This document shows positions 17,538-25,008 of a stretch of 64,000 nt of DNA, piece after piece. Each line of letters begins with the position of its first letter. The first letter of the stretch is position 1. Location: the NCBI GenBank assembly GCA_934307065.1, contig CAKRCD010000011.1, positions 6,057 through 70,056 on the forward strand, in the 5' to 3' direction. The stretch comes from an uncultured Bariatricus sp. (lineage in GTDB: Bacteria > Bacillota > Clostridia > Lachnospirales > Lachnospiraceae). Made by a program: the position numbers and the translations under genes. The notes under the pieces are model-generated. The model ran no database searches. It worked only from the letters and a program-made list of their open reading frames with translations, and was not told the DNA's origin.

Positions 17538-18995
17538 ATGAGTAAAGTAAGAACGAGATTTGCACCGAGTCCAACCGGAAGAATGCATGTTGGAAATCTT
17601 AGAACCGCATTATATGCATATCTGATCGCCAAGCACGAAGGCGGCGATTTTATGCTTAGAATAGAGGATACAGACCAGGAACGTTTTGTGGAGGGTGCTC
17701 TTGATATTATATATAGAACACTGGAAAAAACTGGTCTTGTACATGATGAAGGCCCGGATAAAGATGGCGGATACGGACCATATGTCCAGAGCGAACGTCA
17801 GGCGACAGGAATTTACATGAAGTATGCGAAGCAGCTGATTGAACAGGGAAATGCATACTACTGTTTTTGTGACAAAGAACGTCTGGAATCATTAAAGACT
17901 TCTGTATCAGAAGATGGTACACAGATTGTGAATTATGACAAACATTGTCTGCATTTAAGCAAAGAAGAAATAGAGGCAAATCTGGCTGCCGGCAAACCAT
18001 ATGTTATCCGTATTAATATGCCTACAGAGGGAACTACTACTTTTCATGATGAAATTTACGGAGATATTACAGTTCCAAACGCAGAATTGGATGATATGAT
18101 TCTGATTAAGTCAGATGGATATCCTACTTATAATTTTGCCAATGTAGTAGATGACCATTTGATGGGAATTACACATGTAGTCCGTGGAAATGAATATCTG
18201 TCTTCTGCACCAAAGTACAATCAGCTTTATAAAGCGTTTGGATGGGAAGTACCGGTATATGTACATTGCCCACTTATTACAGATGAAACACATAAGAAAC
18301 TCAGTAAGCGTTCCGGGCATTCTTCTTATGAAGATTTACTTGACCAGGGGTATTTAAGCGAGGCAATTGTCAATTATGTTGCATTACTTGGCTGGTGTCC
18401 GCAGGATAACAGAGAAATCTTCTCTCTGGAAGAGCTGGTTAAAGCTTTTGATTATCACCATATGAGCAAATCACCGGCTGTATTCGATACCACCAAATTA
18501 AAGTGGATGAACGGAGAGTATCTGAAAACAATGGATTTTGACCGTTTCTATGAGATGGCAGAACCATATATCAAAGAAGTGATTACAAAAGATTACGATT
18601 TAAAGAAGATTGCAGCACTTGTTAAGAGCCGTATTGAAATCTTCCCGGATATTAAAGACCAGATTGATTTCTTTGAAGAAGTACCGGAATACGATACTGC
18701 TATGTACTGTCATAAGAAGATGAAGACCACAGAAGAGACTTCTCTTGAAGTGCTGAAAGAAATTCTTCCAAGATTTGAAGCTTGTGATGATTACAGCAAT
18801 GATGCTTTGTTCGCATTGATGAAAGAATTTGTAGAAGAAAAAGGCTGCAAGAACGGTTATGTAATGTGGCCGGTCAGAACTGCTGTATCCGGAAAACAGA
18901 ACACGCCTGGTGGAGCAACGGAGATTATGGAAATTCTTGGAAAAGAAGAATCGGTTGCACGTATTAAAAATGCAATCGCATTATTAGAGAAATAG
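17538..18995 (+). CDS. gltX: Glutamyl-tRNA synthetase
   Basis: A 485-residue class I synthetase. [20 protein letters not shown] contains the HIGH-type motif (HVGN), and KKLSKRSG near residue 253 is the KMSKS loop. The helical anticodon-binding region follows. It charges tRNA-Glu with glutamate; whether it also charges tRNA-Gln for GatCAB cannot be seen here. The start is taken at ATG 17538 behind GGAAAGGAATGTG, since the upstream in-frame codons add only MCK. Followed after 9 bases by the helicase gene. Confidence 0.95.
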   Translation: MSKVRTRFAPSPTGRMHVGNLRTALYAYLIAKHEGGDFMLRIEDTDQERFVEGALDIIYRTLEKTGLVHDEGPDKDGGYGPYVQSERQATGIYMKYAKQLIEQGNAYYCFCDKERLESLKTSVSEDGTQIVNYDKHCLHLSKEEIEANLAAGKPYVIRINMPTEGTTTFHDEIYGDITVPNAELDDMILIKSDGYPTYNFANVVDDHLMGITHVVRGNEYLSSAPKYNQLYKAFGWEVPVYVHCPLITDETHKKLSKRSGHSSYEDLLDQGYLSEAIVNYVALLGWCPQDNREIFSLEELVKAFDYHHMSKSPAVFDTTKLKWMNGEYLKTMDFDRFYEMAEPYIKEVITKDYDLKKIAALVKSRIEIFPDIKDQIDFFEEVPEYDTAMYCHKKMKTTEETSLEVLKEILPRFEACDDYSNDALFALMKEFVEEKGCKNGYVMWPVRTAVSGKQNTPGGATEIMEILGKEESVARIKNAIALLEK

Positions 18996-19004
18996 GAACG
19001 TTGC

Positions 19005-20870
19005 ATGGAACTGAATAAGGAGCAAAACGATGCTGTACTTCATGGAGAGGGACCTTGTATGGTCCTTGCTCCACCGGGGTCAGGGAAAACCCTGATAATT
19101 ACCCGGAGAGTGCAGCATCTTATTGAAGAAAGAAATATTCCACCGGAAAAGATACTGGTAATTACTTTTACCCGTTATGCAGCGAGAGAGATGAAAGAAC
19201 GTTTTGTAAGACTGGTAAATGGGGTGCATTATCCGGCTACATTTGGAACCTTTCATAGTGTATTTTACAGTATTTTGCGGCAGGAATATGGAATTAACAG
19301 TCATCATTTATTATCAGAACAAGAGAGTCTTATCCTATTAAAAGAGTCCTTAAATCAGACCTATATTGAATCCGAAGTACAGGTGGAAGACGAAGAAGAA
19401 CTTCTGCGGGAACTTTCTCAGGAAATAGGGGTTGTAAAGAACGGACTGTATCGTCTGGATGAATTTCAAAGTCAATATTTGAATATGGAAGAATTTACGG
19501 AGCTGTTTCGGGCATATGAGTCAAAGAAAAAACAAATGCATAAATTTGATTTTGATGATATGCTTGTTCAGTGTTATGCACTTTTTCGAAAATATTCGGT
19601 CATACTGCGTAAATGGCAAAGAAATTTTCAGTATATTTTGATTGATGAATTTCAGGACATTAACAAGGTACAATATGAGGTAATCAAAATGCTGGTGCTT
19701 CCGGAAAACAATTTGTTTGTTGTGGGGGATGATGACCAGTCAATATATGGATTCCGCGGATCCGACCCGGAATTTATGCAGGATATGCGAAAAGATTTTG
19801 CAAATCTTACAGTCATTCCGCTTTCCTATAATTATCGTTCTACCGAATATATTGTAGGTGCGGCATCCAGAGTTATTTTTCATAATGAAAAGCGTCTGAA
19901 AAAACAGGTTATGGCATTTAAAGGGAAAGGAAAATCTGTACATATTCAGGAAGTCAGAGACCAGGCGGAAGAAAGTGATTATGTTGTATCTGAGATTGCA
20001 AAGAAAGTGCAGGAAGGCTGGAAACCTTGTGAAATTGCGGTTTTATACCGGGCAGGGCTTCAGGCGCGTATGCTTACGGAAATGATGAAGGACAGGCAGC
20101 TTCCGTTTCAGATGAAAGAGTATGTGCCGAATTTTTACAAGCATTTTATAGTGAAGGATATGCTGGCTTACATGCAGCTTGCTATGGGCAAGAGGGACAG
20201 GCATTTATTTCTGCTAATCTGCAACCGTCCGGTACGGTATCTGGCAAGAAATGCGATGCATGGGGAACAGGTGTCTTTTGAAGATTTACGAAGATTTTAT
20301 TGTGATAAGATATGGATGCAGGATATCATTGACCAGTTTGATGTGGATATCCGCATGATGCAGAATATGGCGCCCTATGCGGCTGTACAGTATATCCGTA
20401 AACGGATTGGATATGATGAATTCCTGAAAAAATATTGTGAAGAGAAAGAAATTCCGCTTGCTCAATGTATAGAGGTGCTGCAGGAGTTTGAGGCAAGATG
20501 TAAACAGTATCAGACATATCAGGAGTTGTTAGAACATGTACGGATTTATACAGATGAACTGGAAGAACAAGAGAAACAAAAAGGACGCAGACAGTCTGTA
20601 GAAGAGGATAAAGTACAGCTTATGACTATGCATGCTGCAAAAGGTCTGGAATTCCGGGCGGTTTATATCATTCATGCCAATGAAGGAGATATTCCATATC
20701 AGAAAGCAAAAACGCCGAGAGAACTGGAAGAAGAGAGACGGCTGTTCTATGTGGGTATGACAAGGGCGAAGGAAGAGCTCACTATTTCTTATTATGTAGA
20801 AAATAATGGCAACAGGGCAGAACGCTCCCGGTTTGTAAATGAGATTTTTGGAAGAAAAAAGAATGGATAA
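19005..20870 (+). CDS. UvrD/Rep-family ATP-dependent DNA helicase
   Basis: A 621-residue superfamily 1A helicase. Walker A is LAPPGSGKT (residues about 20-28). ITFTRYAAREMKER is motif Ia, IDEFQDINKVQ is Walker B, GDDDQSIYGFRGSDP is motif III, MTMHAAKGLEFRAVY is motif V and FYVGMTRAKEEL is motif VI. It unwinds DNA 3' to 5'. At 621 residues it is shorter than PcrA (about 740) and lacks the C-terminal extension that binds RNA polymerase, so it is better called a PcrA/UvrD-like paralogue than PcrA itself. It is downstream of gltX with a convergent terminator after it. Confidence 0.88.
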   Translation: MELNKEQNDAVLHGEGPCMVLAPPGSGKTLIITRRVQHLIEERNIPPEKILVITFTRYAAREMKERFVRLVNGVHYPATFGTFHSVFYSILRQEYGINSHHLLSEQESLILLKESLNQTYIESEVQVEDEEELLRELSQEIGVVKNGLYRLDEFQSQYLNMEEFTELFRAYESKKKQMHKFDFDDMLVQCYALFRKYSVILRKWQRNFQYILIDEFQDINKVQYEVIKMLVLPENNLFVVGDDDQSIYGFRGSDPEFMQDMRKDFANLTVIPLSYNYRSTEYIVGAASRVIFHNEKRLKKQVMAFKGKGKSVHIQEVRDQAEESDYVVSEIAKKVQEGWKPCEIAVLYRAGLQARMLTEMMKDRQLPFQMKEYVPNFYKHFIVKDMLAYMQLAMGKRDRHLFLLICNRPVRYLARNAMHGEQVSFEDLRRFYCDKIWMQDIIDQFDVDIRMMQNMAPYAAVQYIRKRIGYDEFLKKYCEEKEIPLAQCIEVLQEFEARCKQYQTYQELLEHVRIYTDELEEQEKQKGRRQSVEEDKVQLMTMHAAKGLEFRAVYIIHANEGDIPYQKAKTPRELEEERRLFYVGMTRAKEELTISYYVENNGNRAERSRFVNEIFGRKKNG

Positions 20871-20876
20871 TACAAA

Positions 20877-20916
20877 AAAATCAGGGCAAGTCAAAAAATA
20901 ACCTGTCCTGATTTTG
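20877..20916. terminator. Bidirectional terminator between the helicase and DUF1292 genes
   Basis: AAATCAGG (20878-20885) pairs with CCTGATTT (20907-20914), with GCA/TGT extending the stem inward. A-rich and T-rich flanks on both sides suit the two converging genes. Confidence 0.75.
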
Positions 20917-20927
20917 AAAATGACTGA

Positions 20928-21233
20928 TTATTCGATAACTTCGTTGAATTCCTGTGTATCAAGCCATTCATCAAACTTATCTACAGCAATTTCGTATTCG
21001 TCATCGTCATCAATGTTGATGATTTCGTGGTTGTTTCCACCTGTGGTATCGCGACTAAAACGATAAATCCATACATCCCCATCTTCATTTTCCCCGTTTT
21101 CATCGAGAGGTAGAAGAACAATATATTCCCTGTCTTCAATCTCGTATGTAGTAACGATGGCACATTCTACTTCTTCGTTGTCGTCTAAGGTAAGTGTGAC
21201 TACCTGAGTTTCCAATAACTGTTCATTTTCCAT
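20928..21233 (-). CDS. DUF1292 family protein
   Basis: A 101-residue acidic protein with the DUF1292 pattern (VVTLTLDDNEEVECAIVTTY, REYIVLLPLDENG, then DGDVWIYRF). Family members such as B. subtilis YrzB are small cytoplasmic proteins of unknown function. A strong AAAGGAGATTAG precedes the ATG. The C-terminal half is a run of Asp and Glu followed by a short helix (YEIAVDKFDEWLDTQEF). It is transcribed alone, away from the lipoprotein gene at 21371. Confidence 0.85.
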   Translation of the reverse strand: MENEQLLETQVVTLTLDDNEEVECAIVTTYEIEDREYIVLLPLDENGENEDGDVWIYRFSRDTTGGNNHEIINIDDDDEYEIAVDKFDEWLDTQEFNEVIE

Positions 21234-21305
21234 TGCTAATCTCCTTTATGGTTTTCTAATTTACACTGTATCAGAGTATGATTGGATTTGCAAGGGGAAA
21301 AACTA

Positions 21306-21333
21306 TTGACATTACTTATAAAAAAGTTAAAAT
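21306..21333 (+). promoter_or_regulatory. Promoter of the sugar-binding lipoprotein gene
   Basis: A perfect -35 TTGACA (21306-21311), a 16-base spacer and TAAAAT (21328-21333), about 38 bases before the ATG at 21371. Confidence 0.65.
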
Positions 21334-21370
21334 AAATAAAAGAAAGAATTTGAGATTGAGGAGAAGAATT

Positions 21371-22357
21371 ATGTCAAAACGTATGTGGGCAGTTCTGCTT
21401 GTTATAAGCACTATGTGTATTGCTCTTACAGGGTGTAAGAAGCATGTTGGGACAAGCGAGGACAATGCCAATATAGACGAAGAAGAAAATACAGAAACAA
21501 ATCATTTTACCTTTGGATTCAGCTGTATGACCATGGAGAACCCATATTATATTACACTGGAACAGGCACTGCGAGAAGAGCTGGAGGGAGAGGGTCATAC
21601 TTTGATTTCAAAGAACCCTGCAATGGATGCACAGCTTCAGAACGAGCAGATTGAGCAAATGATTTCCGATGGAGTGGATGCGATCTTCTTATGCCCGGTT
21701 TCATGGGAAGCAATCACACCGGCTCTTGAGAAGCTAAAACAGGCAGAGGTAAAGATAATTAATATTGATTCCGAGGTCAAGAATATGGATTACATAGATG
21801 CGTATGTTGGCTCGGATAATTATGAAGCAGGTGTAATCTGTGGAAATGATTTGGTTGGAATGTGTCCCAATGGAGGAAAAATAGCGATTTTGGAAAGTCC
21901 GTCATTAAATTCGGTCAATGACCGGATAACAGGGTTTGAAGAAACGATAGCCGGAAAAGGATTTGAAGTAGCTGCCCGTTATGATGTGGACGGAGATTTG
22001 AATAAGGCGAGAGAAGCCGCAGTTAAATTATTTGAGGAATATCCCGATATAGTTGCTGTTATGTGTGGAAACGACCAGATTGCACTGGGGGTACTTGTGG
22101 CTGCCAATGCAGGAAATGTATCCAATGTTATGATTTATGGGGTAGATGGTTCACCGGATTTGAAAAAGGAGTTAAAGAAGCAGGGAACCCTGATTCGTGG
22201 AACTTGTGCCCAGTCACCGATTACAATGGGAAAAGATGCAGCTAAAGTCGGTGTACAGATGCTTTCGGGAGAATCCTACGAGAAGGAAATTTATGAAGAT
22301 GTATTTTTCATAAATGCTGATAATGTAGATATGTACGGTGTGGATGGCTGGCAGTAG
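21371..22357 (+). CDS. Periplasmic-binding-protein-like sugar-binding lipoprotein
   Basis: A 328-residue substrate-binding lipoprotein. The start is ATG 21371 after GAGGAGAA; earlier in-frame codons are upstream leader. A signal peptide ends in the lipobox LTGC (Cys22). The body matches type I periplasmic sugar-binding proteins of the RbsB kind (GFSCMTMENPYYITLEQALR, then QMISDGVDAIFLCPV, MCGNDQIALGVLVAANAG, IYGVDGSPDLKKEL). It probably binds a sugar or a sugar-like signal outside the cell. No ABC ATPase or permease gene is nearby, so it is an orphan that must work with a distant transporter or sensor kinase. Confidence 0.88.
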   Translation: MSKRMWAVLLVISTMCIALTGCKKHVGTSEDNANIDEEENTETNHFTFGFSCMTMENPYYITLEQALREELEGEGHTLISKNPAMDAQLQNEQIEQMISDGVDAIFLCPVSWEAITPALEKLKQAEVKIINIDSEVKNMDYIDAYVGSDNYEAGVICGNDLVGMCPNGGKIAILESPSLNSVNDRITGFEETIAGKGFEVAARYDVDGDLNKAREAAVKLFEEYPDIVAVMCGNDQIALGVLVAANAGNVSNVMIYGVDGSPDLKKELKKQGTLIRGTCAQSPITMGKDAAKVGVQMLSGESYEKEIYEDVFFINADNVDMYGVDGWQ

Positions 22358-22372
22358 AAAGAGAAAGTGGGA

Positions 22373-22915
22373 ATGGAAATGAATGGCTGGAAACATTTTT
22401 GTACAATTACAAGACACAAATACCTTGTAATGAAACATTGCTTGAAGGTCGGACTATACTGGCAGGGGCTCGTTCACGATATGTCGAAATATTCCTGGGC
22501 AGAATTTTCCGTGGGCTGTAAGTATTATCAGGGAACGAGAAGCCCGAATAATGCAGAACGTGAAGAAAAAGGATATTCTTCTGCGTGGCTTCATCACAAA
22601 GGAAGAAATAAGCATCATTATGAATACTGGATTGATTACAGTCTGACGAAACCGGGACTTGCCGGTATGAAGATGCCGAAGAAATATGTGGTAGAAATGT
22701 TTATGGACCGTGTTGCAGCGTCTAAGAATTACCTGAAAGACCAATACAGAGATGATTCGGCATTACAGTATTATTTAAGTGGTCTGGAGCATCAGGTGAT
22801 GCATGATGATACGAGAAAATTATTAGAAGAAATGTTGTATATGCTGGCAGAAAAAGGGGAAAAAGAGACATTTTCCTATATTAAAAATCAGATTCTGGCA
22901 ACAAAAGATTATTAA
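22373..22915 (+). CDS. DUF5662 family protein
   Basis: About 180 residues that I place from memory in DUF5662, uncharacterised and common in gut Clostridia. Visible features are a basic N-terminal helix (ITRHKYLVMKHC), HDMSKYS, TRSPNNAERE, then a histidine cluster WLHHKGRNKHHYEYW. The conserved His/Asp residues suggest a metal site, possibly HD-hydrolase-like; this is inference. Start codons at 22367 (GTG), 22373 and 22379 (ATG) are all possible behind AGAGAAAG. It lies 15 bases after the lipoprotein gene, so the two may be co-transcribed. Confidence 0.7.
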   Translation: MEMNGWKHFCTITRHKYLVMKHCLKVGLYWQGLVHDMSKYSWAEFSVGCKYYQGTRSPNNAEREEKGYSSAWLHHKGRNKHHYEYWIDYSLTKPGLAGMKMPKKYVVEMFMDRVAASKNYLKDQYRDDSALQYYLSGLEHQVMHDDTRKLLEEMLYMLAEKGEKETFSYIKNQILATKDY

Positions 22916-22990
22916 ATGGAAAATAATGAAGTAGAAAATAAAAATAGAAAATATTTCAGAGAAGATGAGATGATTCAGGCAGTGTTTTGA
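22916..22990 (+). CDS. Possible 24-codon ORF after the DUF5662 gene
   Basis: An ATG directly abuts the preceding stop (TAAATG) and opens a 24-residue frame, MENNEVENKNRKYFREDEMI, ending at 22990. It has no clear Shine-Dalgarno of its own and would depend on termination-reinitiation. It may be a chance frame or the relic of a longer gene. No recognised family. Confidence 0.2.
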   Translation: MENNEVENKNRKYFREDEMIQAVF

Positions 22991-23009
22991 GATACAGAAA
23001 GGTAAAACA

Positions 23010-24455
23010 ATGGAATTGAAAGAATTATTAGATATTGATATTACAAAGGAGGCACCAGTGCAGGAGCCTGACAGACAGTATTATTACATGGCAAAGGCGA
23101 GAAAATATGTTGCACAAAAGTCTGAGGAGATTGGTCGTCCACTGACATTTTGCGTCACAACCTTTGGCTGTCAGATGAACGCAAGGGATTCGGAAAAACT
23201 AGTAGGTATATTGGAGCAGATTGGATATATAGAAGAACCGGATGAAGAAAAGGCAGATTTCGTGATTTATAATACCTGTACTGTCCGTGAAAATGCCAAC
23301 AAACGTGTGTATGGCCGTCTGGGACAGCTTGGACACATGAAGAAAGAAAAGCCATATATGTTTATCGGGCTTTGCGGCTGTATGATGCAGGAACCGGAAG
23401 TAGTAGAGAAGATTAAACAGAGTTACAAGTTCGTAGATTTGATTTTCGGAACACATAATATTTTTAAGTTTGCAGAGCTCATTGCGACTCGATTTGAGTC
23501 TGAACGTATGGTCATCGATATATGGCAGGATACAGATAAGATCGTAGAAGACCTTCCAAGTGAACGTAAATTTTCGTTTAAGTCAGGTGTTAATATTATG
23601 TTTGGATGTAATAACTTCTGCAGCTATTGCATTGTACCTTATGTACGAGGCAGGGAGAGAAGCAGAAATCCAAAAGATATTATCCGTGAAATTGAACGCC
23701 TGGTGGCCGATGGAGTTGTCGAAGTGATGCTGCTTGGACAGAATGTAAACTCCTATGGAAAAACCTTAGAGGAACCGATGACTTTCGCACAGCTTTTGCA
23801 GGAAGTAGAAAAGATTGAAGGTCTGGAACGGATTCGGTTTATGACTTCTCATCCGAAGGATTTATCCGATGAACTGATTGAAGTGATGAGTAAATCCAAG
23901 AAGATTTGCAAACATCTGCATTTGCCAATTCAGTCAGGAAGCACGAATATTCTTACGAAGATGAACAGACGTTATACGAAAGAACATTATCTGGATCTAG
24001 TCCGTAAAATCCGTGCTGCAGTGCCGGATATTTCCTTGACAACGGATATTATTGTAGGTTTTCCGGGTGAGACAGAAGAAGATTTTCAAGAGACAATGGA
24101 TGTGGTAAGAAAAGTACGTTATGACAGTGCATTTACCTTCATTTATTCAAAACGTACCGGAACACCGGCTGCTGCTATGGAAAATCAGGTTCCTGAGGAT
24201 GTAGTAAAAGACCGTTTCGAGCGTCTGTTAAAAGAAGTGCAGGGAATTTCGGCTGAAGTATGTTCTGTACATGAAGGAACAACTCAGGAAGTTCTTGTTG
24301 AGACTAAAAATGACCATGACCCAAATCTGGTTACGGGACGAATGAGTAACAATCTGCTAGTACATTTCCCGGGAAGTGAAGATTTGATTGGAAAACTGGT
24401 AAATGTACATCTTACAGAGGCAAAAGGCTTCTATTACATTGGAGAGAGGGTTTAA
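23010..24455 (+). CDS. miaB: tRNA-2-methylthio-N6-dimethylallyladenosine synthase MiaB
   Basis: A 481-residue methylthiotransferase. The N-terminal UPF0004 domain supplies three cysteines (TFGCQMNARDSEKL, YNTCTVRENA, LCGCMMQEPEV). The radical SAM cluster motif is GCNNFCSYCIVPYVRGRERSR. A C-terminal TRAM domain ends the protein. It adds a methylthio group to i6A37 of tRNAs, acting after MiaA, whose gene is at 29732. A 67-residue N-terminal extension precedes the UPF0004 domain and is common in Clostridia. GAAAGGTAAAACA precedes the ATG. A terminator follows directly. Confidence 0.95.
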   Translation: MELKELLDIDITKEAPVQEPDRQYYYMAKARKYVAQKSEEIGRPLTFCVTTFGCQMNARDSEKLVGILEQIGYIEEPDEEKADFVIYNTCTVRENANKRVYGRLGQLGHMKKEKPYMFIGLCGCMMQEPEVVEKIKQSYKFVDLIFGTHNIFKFAELIATRFESERMVIDIWQDTDKIVEDLPSERKFSFKSGVNIMFGCNNFCSYCIVPYVRGRERSRNPKDIIREIERLVADGVVEVMLLGQNVNSYGKTLEEPMTFAQLLQEVEKIEGLERIRFMTSHPKDLSDELIEVMSKSKKICKHLHLPIQSGSTNILTKMNRRYTKEHYLDLVRKIRAAVPDISLTTDIIVGFPGETEEDFQETMDVVRKVRYDSAFTFIYSKRTGTPAAAMENQVPEDVVKDRFERLLKEVQGISAEVCSVHEGTTQEVLVETKNDHDPNLVTGRMSNNLLVHFPGSEDLIGKLVNVHLTEAKGFYYIGERV

Positions 24456-24461
24456 AAATGA

Positions 24462-24510
24462 AAAAAATGTCCACACTATGTAGAAAATACACATAGTGGG
24501 GGCATTTTTT
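24462..24510 (+). terminator. Terminator after miaB
   Basis: AAAAAATGTCCACACTATGT pairs with ACATAGTGGGGGCATTTTTT across an AGAAAAT loop, with G-T and C-G variation in the middle of the stem. The T6 tail completes an intrinsic terminator. Confidence 0.85.
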
Positions 24511-24512
24511 AA

Positions 24513-24953
24513 ATGAAAAGAAAAACGGCAATACGGGCGAAAAAAATAAGTGAACTTGGTTTTTTCTGGGTTCTTGGAGGAGAAATTTACTATGGAATCG
24601 AAATGTGGTTCCGTGGATTTTCTCATTGGAGTATGTTCTGCGTCGGAGGATTTGTACTTTGTTTTTGCGTCTTTCAGGGAACAGAAATGAGATGGAATGA
24701 GCCATTGTGGATTCAGGTGCTAAGGGGAACTTTATTTACGGTTTCACTGGAGTTTATTACCGGAATGATTGTAAATAAACGGTTGAGACTGGAAGTCTGG
24801 AATTATTCAGACCAGCCATTCCAACTTTGGGGACAGATTTGCCTACCTTTTGCAATATTATTTTCCGGACTTGTCTGTATTGCTATCTGGATAGGGGGAT
24901 ATCTGGCATTCTGGTTGTTTAAAGAACCACGTCCAAATTTGTTTATCTTGTAA
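24513..24953 (+). CDS. Putative ABC-type permease of the CmpB family
   Basis: A 146-residue integral membrane protein with four hydrophobic segments (FFWVLGGEIYYGIEMWF, MFCVGGFVLCFCVF, TLFTVSLEFITGMIV, LPFAILFSGLVCIAIWIGGY). The pairing of RLEVWNYSDQPFQLWGQICL with an SLEFITG segment is the pattern of the family labelled putative ABC transporter permease (CmpB-like). Function is unproven, and no ATPase is adjacent. It sits alone between the miaB terminator and the mutS promoter. The ATG at 24513 directly follows the terminator, with no clear Shine-Dalgarno sequence visible. Confidence 0.75.
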   Translation: MKRKTAIRAKKISELGFFWVLGGEIYYGIEMWFRGFSHWSMFCVGGFVLCFCVFQGTEMRWNEPLWIQVLRGTLFTVSLEFITGMIVNKRLRLEVWNYSDQPFQLWGQICLPFAILFSGLVCIAIWIGGYLAFWLFKEPRPNLFIL

Positions 24954-24961
24954 AAAATATG

Positions 24962-24970
24962 TGTTATACT
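24962..24970 (+). promoter_or_regulatory. Extended -10 promoter of mutS-mutL-miaA
   Basis: TG-T-TATACT ending 38 bases before the mutS ATG. The -35 region (TTTATC at 17 bases) is weak, as expected for an extended -10 promoter. Confidence 0.5.
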
Positions 24971-25008
24971 AATAAAGTATGTAAAAAATAGAAACGGAGA
25001 GAGAAAGC

